Assembly: GCA_021737425.1 (NCBI GenBank)
Contig: JAIPDZ010000005.1
Location: 1-44,878, forward strand
Source of the DNA: Deltaproteobacteria bacterium
Lineage (GTDB): Bacteria; Desulfobacterota; DSM-4660; Desulfatiglandales; Desulfatiglandaceae
Reading direction: 5' to 3'
Length of the DNA stretch: 44,878 bases
Below are positions 10,951-18,881 of the stretch, piece after piece. The notes under the pieces were generated by a model. It worked only from the letters and a program-made list of their open reading frames with translations. It was not told where the DNA came from and did no database searches. Made by a program: the position numbers and the translations under genes. Positions within the stretch are counted from its first letter, which is position 1. Each line of letters opens with the position of its first letter.

Positions 10951-11532
10951 ATGGAAATAAAAAACCGCCGTTCCATCCGGTTGCCGGGATACGATTATTC
11001 CCGGGCTGGCGCGTATTTTGTGACGGTATGCGCACAGAACCGCCGATGCCTGTTCGGGGATGTGGGGGACGGGCGGATGATGTTAAATGATGCAGGGGGG
11101 ATGGCGTTGCAATGTTGGCAGGCGATACCGGATCATTTCCCCCATATCCGTTTGGATGAATTTGTGGTGATGCCGAATCATGTGCATGGCATTTTATGCA
11201 TTGTGGCACCCGTAGGGGCGAAAAATTTTTCGCCCCTACGACGTCCGTGTGGAACGTCAAAAACAATCGGTTCGGTCATCCGGGGGTTTAAAATCGGCGT
11301 GACCAAATGGATACGGCAAAACACCGGCATCCACGACGTCTGGCAACGCAATTATTACGAACACATTATCCGGAACCATGATGAATTGACCCGCATCCGG
11401 GAATATATTACAAATAATCCGGTCCGATGGGCGTTGGATCGCGAAAACCCGGATAGGATGCCCGTGCGGGCACGGCACGGCGTGCCCCAAGGGCATGCCG
11501 CCCCATATTCACGGGATATTGATCATTCATGA
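10951..11532 (+). CDS. REP-associated tyrosine transposase (RAYT), copy 1
   Basis: A 193-aa Y1-type single-strand transposase related to IS200/IS605 TnpA. Visible signatures are the N-terminal YDYSRAGAYFVTVCAQNR motif typical of RAYTs, the metal-binding HUH motif MPNHVHG near residue 75, and the catalytic Tyr in WQRNYYEHIIRN, with a following REYITNNPVRW tail. Such enzymes cut and join REP hairpins as single strands. REP-like palindromes flank it at 10878 and 11540, and a further palindrome is embedded in the reading frame at 11212-11239, encoding a VGAKNFSPLR-like loop between the HUH and Tyr regions. ATG at 10951 opens on the conserved N-terminus. The frame is intact, so activity is possible. 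Confidence 0.92.
   Translation: MEIKNRRSIRLPGYDYSRAGAYFVTVCAQNRRCLFGDVGDGRMMLNDAGGMALQCWQAIPDHFPHIRLDEFVVMPNHVHGILCIVAPVGAKNFSPLRRPCGTSKTIGSVIRGFKIGVTKWIRQNTGIHDVWQRNYYEHIIRNHDELTRIREYITNNPVRWALDRENPDRMPVRARHGVPQGHAAPYSRDIDHS
11212..11239. repeat. Intragenic perfect palindrome in RAYT copy 1
   Basis: A 28-base perfect palindrome, GTAGGGGCGAAAAA and its mirror, sharing the GTAGGGGC outer arm with the REP copies at 7699 and 10878 but with an AT-rich centre. It is translated in frame within the transposase. Confidence 0.85.
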
Positions 11533-11539
11533 ATCGCCC

Positions 11540-11567
11540 GTACGGGCACGGCATGCCGTGCCCGTAC
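11540..11567. repeat. REP-like palindrome between the RAYT copies
   Basis: A 28-base perfect palindrome of the form GTACGGGCACGGCAT plus its mirror. It differs from the 7699/10878 type only at the outer arm (GTACGGGC instead of GTAGGGGC). It marks the junction between the two transposase repeats; degenerate relatives lie near 11461-11500 and 12176-12195. Confidence 0.8.
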
Positions 11568-11612
11568 CATATGCCGCCGCGAATATGGCATTGATATGGC
11601 ATTGGGAACCAT

Positions 11613-12171
11613 ATGGAAATAAAAAACCGCCGTTCCATCCGTTTACGGGGATATGATTATTCCCGGGCCGGCGCGTATTTTGTGACGGTATGCGCGCAAA
11701 ACCGCCGATGCCTGTTCGGGGATGTGGGGGACGGGCGGGTGATGTTGAATGATGCAGGGGGGGGTGGCGGTGCAATGCTGGCAGGGGATTCCCGATCATT
11801 TTCCCCATATCCGATTGGATGAATTTGTGGTGATGCCGAATCATGTGCATGGCATTTTATGCATTGTGGCACCCGTAGGGGCGAAAAATTTTTCGCCCCT
11901 ACGACGTCCGCGTGGAACGTCGAAAACAATCGGGTCGGTCATCCGGGGGTTTAAAATCCGCGTGACCAAATGGATACGGCAAAACACCGGCATCCACGAC
12001 GTCTGGCAACGCAATTATTACGAACATATCATCCGAAATGATACGGAATTGACCCGCATCCGGGAATATATTACAAATAACCCGGTCCGATGGGTTTTGG
12101 ACCGGGAAAACCCGGATAGGGTGCCCGTACGGCATGCCGCCCCATATTCACGGAATATTGATCATTCATAA
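11613..12171 (+). pseudogene. RAYT copy 2, frameshifted
   Basis: This second copy keeps the same N-terminus, HUH motif (MPNHVHG) and catalytic WQRNYYEH as copy 1, but the reading frame is split. The N-terminal part reads 11613-11822 and the rest is in another frame ending at 12171. The break is in a G-run at 11757-11764: copy 1 has six G followed by ATGGCG, while this copy has eight G followed by TGGCGG, and alignment requires seven. So a single extra G causes the shift. It could be a true pseudogene, a sequencing error, a slippage-prone phase-variable site, or programmed frameshifting; the intact first copy nearby makes decay the simplest reading. Confidence 0.85.
11875..11902. repeat. Intragenic palindrome in RAYT copy 2
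   Basis: Identical to the palindrome at 11212-11239 and in the same place in the coding sequence, so its insertion predates the tandem duplication. Confidence 0.85.
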
Positions 12172-12210
12172 ATCGCCCGTACATGCCGTACCCCAACAGG
12201 GAGGAAATCT

Positions 12211-13911
12211 ATGCCCAAAACAAAGAAAAAGAACGTCATGCCGTTTCTCGCCAAATCCCCCACCGGGATCCAGGGACTGGATGAAATCACTGGAGGGGGC
12301 CTGCCCAGGGGCCGGCCCACCCTGGTGTGCGGCAGTGCCGGAAGCGGAAAGACCCTCCTCGCCATGGAATTTATGGTCCACGGGGCCGTCCAGTATGATG
12401 AACCGGGGGTTTTTGTTTCCTTTGAAGAGAATGAAGAAGATCTCAAGGAGAATGTGGCCTCTTTCGGCTGGGACCTGTCTGCCTTGTCAAAGCAAGGGAA
12501 ACTGTCCGTCGAATATATCCACATTGATCGCAGCGAAATCGAAGAGACCGGGGAATACACCCTGGAAGGGCTGTTTATCATGCTCCAGGACGCCATCGAT
12601 TCCATCGGGGCCAAGCGGATTGCCATCGACACCTTGGAGGTCCTGTTCACCGGGTTCACCAGCGATCTCATCATGCGGGCCGAGATACGCCGGCTGTTCA
12701 GATGGCTGAAGGAAAAGGGACTGACCGCGGTGATCACGGGCGAGCCGGGGGGTGAGTCCATGACCCGTCACGGCCTGGAAGAATATGTGTCCGACTGTGT
12801 GATCCAGCTGCACCACCGGATTCATGAAGAGACAGCCACCCGGCGGCTGCGGATTGTCAAGTACCGGGGGTCCTCCCACGGCACCAATGAGTACCCCTTC
12901 CTCATTGAAACAGGCGGAATATCCATATTGCCTGTTACGTCCATCGGACTTAATTATGAGGTGACCACGGAGCGTATCTCCACGGGGATCGCACGGCTGG
13001 ACACCATGCTGGGCGGCGAGGGGTATTACAGGGCCACCAGCATCCTGGTGTCGGGCACGGCCGGGACCGGCAAGAGTTCGGTGGCGGCGGGTTTTGTGAA
13101 TGCAGCCTGCGGCCGGGGGGAGAAGGCCCTTTATTTCAGTTTTGAAGAGGCCCAAGAACAGATTGTCCGGAACATGCGGTCCATCGGGATGAACCTGGAA
13201 CCCTGGATAAAAAACGGGCTGCTCAGGTTCAGGACGGAACGGGCCACCACATTCGGGCTGGAAATGCATCTGGCCCTCCTGCACAAGGAAGTGAGCGATT
13301 TTGAGCCTCAGGTGGTGGTGATAGACCCCATATCCAATCTGGGCGCATCGGTCACCGCCCTGGAAATCAAGGGGATGCTCTCCCGGGTGATCGACTTTTT
13401 GAAAATGCATCACATTACCGCCCTGTTTACAGACCTGACCCACGGAGGCACGGCCCTGGAGGCGACCGAATCCGCAGTCTCCTCCCTGATGGATACCTGG
13501 ATTTTGCTGCGGGACATCGAGAGCCAGGGGGAGCGGAACCGGGGTTTGTATGTACTGAAATCCCGGGGCATGGCCCATTCCAACCAGATTCGGGAGTTTA
13601 TGATTACCGAGGACGGACTGGACCTCTTGGATGTATACGTGGGCCCAGGAGGCGTGCTCACCGGTACGGCCCGCATCGTCCGGGAGGCCGAAGAAAGTGC
13701 GGAAGAGGTCATTCGTAAGCGGGAAATTTCGCGCAGGAAACGGGAGCTTGAACGGAAAAAGACCCTGCTGGAAACCCGAATTGCAGAATTGCACGAAGCG
13801 CATGCTGCAGATGAGGAAGAATTGCAGCGGTTCATCGATGAGGCCGAATCCCGTCAGACGGTTTTCCAGGAAACCCGGAAGCGAATGGCACAGATGAGAG
13901 GCAGGGATTAA
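12211..13911 (+). CDS. kaiC: KaiC-like double-domain ATPase
   Basis: A 566-aa RecA-fold ATPase with tandem KaiC domains. Domain I has Walker A GSAGSGKT (41-48) and catalytic E72/E73; domain II has GTAGTGKSS (282-290) and E312/E313. The autophosphorylation segment aligns as ATESAVSSLMDT: S424 and S425 occupy the places of Ser431 and Thr432 of the cyanobacterial protein, so a phosphorylatable Ser-Ser pair is retained. The domain II ending (KSRGMAHSNQIREFMI) is typical. Residues about 490-566 form a charged heptad-like coiled coil, making it longer than the 519-aa cyanobacterial KaiC. ATG at 12211 follows a GGGAGG site. Two kaiB genes and a PAS kinase follow directly. In non-cyanobacteria such modules are linked to timing or stress adaptation; no kaiA is seen. 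Confidence 0.93.
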   Translation: MPKTKKKNVMPFLAKSPTGIQGLDEITGGGLPRGRPTLVCGSAGSGKTLLAMEFMVHGAVQYDEPGVFVSFEENEEDLKENVASFGWDLSALSKQGKLSVEYIHIDRSEIEETGEYTLEGLFIMLQDAIDSIGAKRIAIDTLEVLFTGFTSDLIMRAEIRRLFRWLKEKGLTAVITGEPGGESMTRHGLEEYVSDCVIQLHHRIHEETATRRLRIVKYRGSSHGTNEYPFLIETGGISILPVTSIGLNYEVTTERISTGIARLDTMLGGEGYYRATSILVSGTAGTGKSSVAAGFVNAACGRGEKALYFSFEEAQEQIVRNMRSIGMNLEPWIKNGLLRFRTERATTFGLEMHLALLHKEVSDFEPQVVVIDPISNLGASVTALEIKGMLSRVIDFLKMHHITALFTDLTHGGTALEATESAVSSLMDTWILLRDIESQGERNRGLYVLKSRGMAHSNQIREFMITEDGLDLLDVYVGPGGVLTGTARIVREAEESAEEVIRKREISRRKRELERKKTLLETRIAELHEAHAADEEELQRFIDEAESRQTVFQETRKRMAQMRGRD

Positions 13912-13993
13912 TCCGTACATGTGCGGGATAAAATATTTTTTTGACGTCTGACCCCCAAGCGTTGGAACCTTAACCTTATAAGGAGCCGCAATT

Positions 13994-14320
13994 ATGCCAG
14001 AAGAAGTTGACCCCGTATCCGAAACAGCCAAAGACCAAAATAATGAAAAATGGGAATTGAGACTCTATGTGGCCGGTCAGACGCCTAACTGTGTCAAGGC
14101 CTTTTCCAATCTCAGGAAGATTTGCGAGGAACATTTGAAAGGGCGATATACCATTGAGGTGATTGACCTGTTGGAGAATCCTCAACTGGCCAAGGGCGAT
14201 CAGATAACGGCGATTCCGACACTCATCCGAAGACTGCCGCCGCCCATAACCAAAATCGTCGGGAATCTGTCTAAGACCGAGCGGGTTCTGGTGGGACTTG
14301 ATCTTAAACCCCGCACCTGA
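13994..14320 (+). CDS. kaiB: KaiB-like protein 1
   Basis: A 108-aa KaiB-family protein with a thioredoxin-like fold. KaiB binds KaiC and acts as an adaptor between KaiC state and output kinases. Family landmarks are strand 1 [10 protein letters not shown], then [38 protein letters not shown] and [17 protein letters not shown], which match KaiB through the C-terminus. About 20 extra polar residues precede the core. ATG at 13994 follows AAGGAG. It lies 82 bases after kaiC and 13 bases before the second kaiB start, suggesting one transcript. Whether it undergoes the KaiB fold switch cannot be judged from sequence alone. Confidence 0.93.
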   Translation: MPEEVDPVSETAKDQNNEKWELRLYVAGQTPNCVKAFSNLRKICEEHLKGRYTIEVIDLLENPQLAKGDQITAIPTLIRRLPPPITKIVGNLSKTERVLVGLDLKPRT

Positions 14321-14333
14321 TCAGGAGAAGGTT

Positions 14334-14687
14334 ATGGAAAAAAGGAAAGCGGAGCACCCGCCCAGGGATTCCCGGGATGCGTTTGAAAAGGCGGTACAGG
14401 ACCAGACGAGTGAAACCTATGTGCTTCGGCTTTTTATCACCGGCACCACCCCCAAGTCCATGCGGGCCATCGCCAACATCAAGGATATCTGCGAAGAACA
14501 TCTCAAGGCACGCTATAAACTTGAGATCATTGACCTTTATCAATACCCCAAACTGGCCAAAGGCGAACAGATCGTGGCGGTACCCACCCTGGTCAAGCAG
14601 TTGCCCAAGCCCATACGGAAGCTCGTGGGTGAACTCAGCGATAAGGAGAAGGTCCTGTTCGGGCTTGATCTGAAGGCAAGAACCTGA
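14334..14687 (+). CDS. kaiB: KaiB-like protein 2
   Basis: A 117-aa KaiB paralogue. It shares CEEHLKARY, EIIDLYQYPKLAKGEQI, VPTLVKQLPKP and LSDKEKVLFGLDL with its neighbour but differs in strand 1 (LRLFITGTTPKS) and has a longer charged N-terminus. ATG at 14334 is chosen because AGGAG lies eight bases ahead; a longer reading would overlap the first kaiB. The PAS hybrid kinase starts 14 bases after its stop. Two diverged copies beside one kaiC suggest split roles, for example one binding KaiC and the other a kinase sensor domain, which is inference. Confidence 0.92.
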   Translation: MEKRKAEHPPRDSRDAFEKAVQDQTSETYVLRLFITGTTPKSMRAIANIKDICEEHLKARYKLEIIDLYQYPKLAKGEQIVAVPTLVKQLPKPIRKLVGELSDKEKVLFGLDLKART

Positions 14688-14701
14688 AAAGGGACAGCAC
14701 C

Positions 14702-17161
14702 ATGAAGCGGCAAGAAAAGACCAGAGCGGAACTCTTAGCCGAAATTGCGGATCTGGAGCGGCGGCTGGCTGACAGTGAAGACACCCTTGAGGCCATCCGA
14801 AACGGCGAGGTGGATGCCATTTATGTGGAAGGGCCGGTAGGGGACCAGGTCTTTACGCTCAAAGGCGCAAATCATACGTACCGGACCCTGATCGAGGAAA
14901 TGAATCAGGGCGCGGTTACGACGACCCAGGACCGGACCATCCTTTATGTAAACCCTGCATTTGCCAAGTTGCTGCAAAGACCGCCGCAAGGACTCGTGGG
15001 AACTGCTCTGGACCAGTATATCGGACCGGAAAGCGAACCTGTTTTCGAGACCCTCTGTAAAGAGGGTTTTCAGGGAGGGGCCAGGGGTGAAATCGCTTTG
15101 GCGGAAAAGGCCGGGGGATCCATACCGGTGTATGCGTCCATGAACCGGGTTCTGTTAGAAGATGAACCCATTTTGTGTATAGCAGTGACCGACCTCAGGG
15201 AACAAAAACGCCAGGAAGCCATTGTCCAGGCTGAGCGCTTCTCGCGCGCCGTGCTGGAGGCTTCGGAAGAACTCTTTTCAAAAGCCTTTCACAGTGCCCC
15301 TTTCCTGATGAGCATCAGTTCCATTGAACAGGGTGAATTTTTTGAAGTGAACGATACCTTCTGCCGGGTTACCGGGTATGAAAGAGAGGAGATTATTGGT
15401 TCGACGTCAGTGGACCTGGTCTTCCTGTCCAGGGAAGATCGACAGCGGCTAAACAGGGAGATTGCACAGAACGGACGCGTCAGGGGGGTCGAAGTAGAGC
15501 TCAGAAAAAAATCCGGGGAATTCTTCACCTGTCTGTATTTTGCGGAGGTCATTTCGCTCAAACAGGGGCGGCGCCTGCTTTCAATTGCAGAAGATATCAC
15601 CGAAAGAAGACAGGTTGAAGCAGACCGGACCCGGCTGATGACGGCCATCGAACAGATGGATGAAATCGTCGTTATCACCGATGCCCGGGGAAATATCCAA
15701 TACGTCAACCCGGCCTTTGAGAGGATTACCGGCTATACGAGGCATGATGCCGTGGGAAAAAACCCCAGAATTCTGAAAAGCGGTGTTCAGGATGAGGCGT
15801 TTTATCAGGGCCTTTGGCAGACCATCAAGAGCGGGAAGTCCTGGAAAAACCGCATGGTCAACCGGCGCAAGGATGGAGCCCTTTATACGGATGAAACCTC
15901 TATTACGCCGGTTTTGAATGTCCAAGGGGATATCACCAACTTTGTGGCGGTTAAAAGAGATATAACTGCTGAAATTGAAATGGAAAGGCGCCTGGCCCAG
16001 GCCCAGAAAATGGAGGCCATCGGCACCCTGGCTGCGGGGATCGCCCATGACTTCAACAATATCCTCTCGCCTATCCTGGTAGACTCAGAGATGGTGCTGA
16101 TGCAGTTGTCCGATGAGAGCCCGCTTCAGGTGAATCTGAGACGAATTAATAACGCAGGGGAGCGGGCCAGAGAACTGGTGAGACAGATCCTGGCGTTTGC
16201 CCGGGCCCATGACCAAGAGCTGGTTGCGGTGAAGGTGACCCCTCTCATTAAGGAGAGCGTCAAGTTCCTAAGATCCAGCATTCCTTCCACCATTGAAATT
16301 CGCAGCGACTTGGATATTGATCAGGACACAGTGATGGCCGATCCTACCCAACTGCATCAGGTGGTCATGAACCTGTGCACCAATGCGGCCCATGCCATGG
16401 CAGAAACAGGCGGCCGGCTTGACATTGTCCTGACCAATGAGACCCTTGGTTCTCGCTTGCCTGGCATGGTTTCCGAGTTGACCCCCGGCCGTTATTTAAA
16501 ATTATCGGTCGCAGATACCGGGCCGGGAATTGATCCCGGATTGCAGAAGAAAATATTCGAACCCTATTTTACCACCAAGGCCCCGGGCAAAGGCACGGGT
16601 ATGGGGCTTTCACTGGTGCATGGCATTGTGGAGCGCTTCGAGGGGACTGTCGCTGTTCAGAGCGAACCGGGCCGGGGTGCCCGGTTTGAAGTGTATCTGC
16701 CACTGATGGATGAGGAAAGCCAGGCGTCTAAAAGGATGACGGGCTCGGTTTCAGACTTGAAAGGAAACGAGCGGATCCTGCTGATCGATGATGAATCGTG
16801 GGCCGTGGAGGCGATCCGGCCCATGCTGGAGAAACTGGGGTATCACGTGACCGGTCGAACCCGCAGCATAGAGGCCTTAGAGGAGTTCAGGAACAACCCG
16901 GACGGGTTTGATCTGGTGATCACGGATATGACCATGCCCCGCATGACCGGAAAAGGGCTGGCCCGGGAGATGTTGAAGATCCGGCCGGAGATCCCCATCA
17001 TCCTGTGTACCGGCTTCAGTGAGCAGATAGATGAAAAAACAGCCCTGAAAATGGGCATCCGTGCCTATGTCATGAAGCCGATTATAATGCATCAAATGGC
17101 CCGGACCATACGGCAGGTGTTGGGGTCGCTTGATGCTGGAAACTGGAAACTTGATACTTGA
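14702..17161 (+). CDS. KaiBC-linked PAS hybrid histidine kinase
   Basis: An 819-aa soluble kinase. A short N-terminal coiled coil is followed by the segment IRNGEVDAIYVEGPVGDQVF and GANHTYRTLIEEM, a signature I associate with kinases next to bacterial kaiBC genes. Then come three PAS domains (about 60-430, the last with ITDARGNIQYVNPAFERITGY), a HisKA domain with H449 in AHDFNNILSP, HATPase motifs NLCTNAAHAM, DTGPGI and GTGMGLSL, and a C-terminal receiver with D742 in ITDMTMPRMTG. ATG follows AAAGGGA. It is 14 bases from the second kaiB, so KaiB/KaiC state may feed into its PAS region; output could be the two sigma-54 activators downstream. Its last dozen codons and TGA stop are made of GAAACT-type repeat DNA. 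Confidence 0.93.
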   Translation: MKRQEKTRAELLAEIADLERRLADSEDTLEAIRNGEVDAIYVEGPVGDQVFTLKGANHTYRTLIEEMNQGAVTTTQDRTILYVNPAFAKLLQRPPQGLVGTALDQYIGPESEPVFETLCKEGFQGGARGEIALAEKAGGSIPVYASMNRVLLEDEPILCIAVTDLREQKRQEAIVQAERFSRAVLEASEELFSKAFHSAPFLMSISSIEQGEFFEVNDTFCRVTGYEREEIIGSTSVDLVFLSREDRQRLNREIAQNGRVRGVEVELRKKSGEFFTCLYFAEVISLKQGRRLLSIAEDITERRQVEADRTRLMTAIEQMDEIVVITDARGNIQYVNPAFERITGYTRHDAVGKNPRILKSGVQDEAFYQGLWQTIKSGKSWKNRMVNRRKDGALYTDETSITPVLNVQGDITNFVAVKRDITAEIEMERRLAQAQKMEAIGTLAAGIAHDFNNILSPILVDSEMVLMQLSDESPLQVNLRRINNAGERARELVRQILAFARAHDQELVAVKVTPLIKESVKFLRSSIPSTIEIRSDLDIDQDTVMADPTQLHQVVMNLCTNAAHAMAETGGRLDIVLTNETLGSRLPGMVSELTPGRYLKLSVADTGPGIDPGLQKKIFEPYFTTKAPGKGTGMGLSLVHGIVERFEGTVAVQSEPGRGARFEVYLPLMDEESQASKRMTGSVSDLKGNERILLIDDESWAVEAIRPMLEKLGYHVTGRTRSIEALEEFRNNPDGFDLVITDMTMPRMTGKGLAREMLKIRPEIPIILCTGFSEQIDEKTALKMGIRAYVMKPIIMHQMARTIRQVLGSLDAGNWKLDT

Positions 17162-17292
17162 GACTCGAGACTCGAAACTGAATGCTGGAAGCTGGATGCT
17201 TGTTGCTACATTGTGTAGGCATTGTCATGAGGACCGAGAAGGACGGGAAGGCGATGGTGTCATTGACTATCGAGTTTCCAGTTTCAAGTTCC
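17129..17292 (+). repeat. GAAACT repeat element with inverted ends
   Basis: The left end has tandem GGAAACT, GAAACTTGATACTTGA and CGAAACT words; the right end holds their reverse complement (GAGTTTCCAGTTTCAAGTTCC-like). This gives an inverted-repeat element of about 160 bases between the kinase and the sigma-54 activator. It overlaps the 3' end of the kinase gene and supplies its final residues (DAGNWKLDT) and stop. Confidence 0.7.
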
Positions 17293-17316
17293 TCTATCAC
17301 TTGACCCTTGACGAAT

Positions 17317-18729
17317 ATGCACCGCATACTGATCATAGACGACGATAGCCTGGTGTGTGAGACCGTAACCGGCTGTGTCCATGCCATGGGTCACGAGGCC
17401 ATATCCGCCCGGAATTTGGGACGGGGTCTGGAACTGGTGTCTGCAGACTGTTTTGACCTCGTGTTCCTTGATGTGAGGCTGCCGGACGGCAACGGGCTTT
17501 CAGCCATCTCAAAGATTCGAAAGGCCCCCAGCGCTCCCCAGGTGGTGGTCATTACCGGGGAGGGAAGCCGGGACGGGGCAGAACTGGCCATTCACAGCGG
17601 TGCCTGGGATTACGTCGAGAAACCGCTTTCGATGGAAAAGATCAAGCTTCCGCTGATCCGCGTCCTTCAGTACCGGCAGGAAGAGGCCAAAAAAAAGAAG
17701 CCTTTACTCCTGAACCGGGAAGACATCACCGGAAGCAGCCCTGAGATGAAGCAGTGCCTTGAAATGCTGGCCAGGGCCGCGGATGTGGATGCCAATGTGC
17801 TGCTTACAGGAGAGACCGGGACCGGAAAGGAACTCTTTGCCCGGGCCATCCATGAAAACAGCAAACGGAAAGACCATCCTTTTGTGGTGGTGGACTGTGC
17901 ATCTTTGCCTGACAATCTGATAGAGAGCGAATTGTTCGGCCACGTGAAAGGGGCCTTTACCGGGGCGGACCGGATCCGTGAGGGCTTGATCAAGGAGGCG
18001 GACTGCGGCACGCTTTTTCTGGACGAGGTGGGGGAACTCCCCCTGGCTCAGCAGTCGGCCTTTCTCCGGGTGTTGCAGGAACACCGGTTCCGGCCCATAG
18101 GGGCCGGAAGGGATGTCCAAAGCGATTTTCGGTTAATTGCTGCAACCAATCGGCCCATCAACGAGATGGTGAAGGACAAAACGTTCAGAGAAGACCTCCT
18201 CTATCGACTCCAGTCCCTGTGCATCCCGCTTCCGCCGCTCAGGGACCGCTCAGGAGACATTCAAGAGATTCTGCTGCACTACCTGGGAAGGCTGTCAGGC
18301 AAGTATGGACCCGGACAGAAGGGATACTCTCCGGAATTCCTGGAATCCATCACCCGCTACCCCTGGCCTGGAAATGTCCGGGAACTGATCAATGCCATCG
18401 AACATGCCCTCTCAGAGTCCGGGCAGGCGCCCACCCTCTTTCGCATCCACCTGCCCACCCATATCCGATCCCACCTGGCCATGGATTCTCTTGGTGAAAC
18501 GGAGAGCGCATCCAATAACACTCTATTGCATGGCGCTTCTCCCGGTTCGGTGCCCAAAGTCAAGGACCTGCTTGAAGCGACAGAAAAAAAATATTTTCAA
18601 GACCTTATCAGAAATACGGGCGGTGATATGGAAGCCATCTGCCGCATCTCGGGTCTCAGCCGGTCCAAGGTGTATGCCCGGTTCAAGAAATACGGCCTGT
18701 CCAAGTCAAATCCCCGTCCATCCACCTGA
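17317..18729 (+). CDS. NtrC-family sigma-54 activator 1
   Basis: A 470-aa response regulator that should activate sigma-54 promoters. The receiver (1-120) has IDDDS and acceptor D52 in LDVRLPDGNG. The AAA+ domain has Walker A GETGTGKE, the sigma-54 contact loop GAFTGA in GHVKGAFTGADR, Walker B LFLDEVGELP and the arginine-finger region ATNRPI. A Fis-type helix-turn-helix closes the protein (AICRISGLSRSKVYARFKKYGL). ATG at 17317 is used; a TTG three codons earlier is also possible, and neither has a clear ribosome site because repeat DNA lies immediately upstream. It sits directly after the kaiBC-linked kinase and is the most likely output regulator for it. Confidence 0.93.
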   Translation: MHRILIIDDDSLVCETVTGCVHAMGHEAISARNLGRGLELVSADCFDLVFLDVRLPDGNGLSAISKIRKAPSAPQVVVITGEGSRDGAELAIHSGAWDYVEKPLSMEKIKLPLIRVLQYRQEEAKKKKPLLLNREDITGSSPEMKQCLEMLARAADVDANVLLTGETGTGKELFARAIHENSKRKDHPFVVVDCASLPDNLIESELFGHVKGAFTGADRIREGLIKEADCGTLFLDEVGELPLAQQSAFLRVLQEHRFRPIGAGRDVQSDFRLIAATNRPINEMVKDKTFREDLLYRLQSLCIPLPPLRDRSGDIQEILLHYLGRLSGKYGPGQKGYSPEFLESITRYPWPGNVRELINAIEHALSESGQAPTLFRIHLPTHIRSHLAMDSLGETESASNNTLLHGASPGSVPKVKDLLEATEKKYFQDLIRNTGGDMEAICRISGLSRSKVYARFKKYGLSKSNPRPST

Positions 18730-18881
18730 AACCCACCTGAGCACTCGTTTCTTTTAAGGAATAAAAATTGGCCCTAAAAGCAATAATCGCCATCTCTGCT
18801 TTCAGGAGTTCCTTTGCCGGATGTCTCTCAAAATGGAAGATTCTGTTTGCCGCTGCCATTGTTTTGATTTATGATCACAAC

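Larger units (their letters stand above)
10906..12190 (+). repeat. Tandem duplication of a transposase unit
   Basis: Two near-identical direct repeats of about 640-660 bases: the sequence from the ATATGCC motif through the transposase to the CATTCAT/AATCGCCCGTAC tail occurs at about 10906-11540 and again at about 11568-12180. The offset is 662 bases at the start codons and 639 at the tails, because copy 2 lacks part of a GC-rich palindrome remnant near 12125. Differences include scattered substitutions and one G-run length change. Confidence 0.85.

Noticed and set aside
11757-11764. Programmed frameshifting in the second RAYT
   Set aside because: The intact first copy shows that no shift is needed; no supporting slippery context beyond a G-run, so decay or a sequencing error is simpler.
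7699-12200. CRISPR array from the repeated palindromes
   Set aside because: Copies are few, irregularly spaced and lie in or beside genes; they fit REP elements with their transposase, not spacers and repeats.
13941-13985. TTGACG followed by TATAAG before the first kaiB as a sigma-70 promoter
   Set aside because: The spacing between the two boxes does not fit the usual 16-18 bases, and the genes are close enough to be one transcript.
12487-14031. Open frame of 514 codons on the minus strand
   Set aside because: It is antisense to kaiC, which has two full ATPase domains with all motifs; no recognisable domain in the antisense product.
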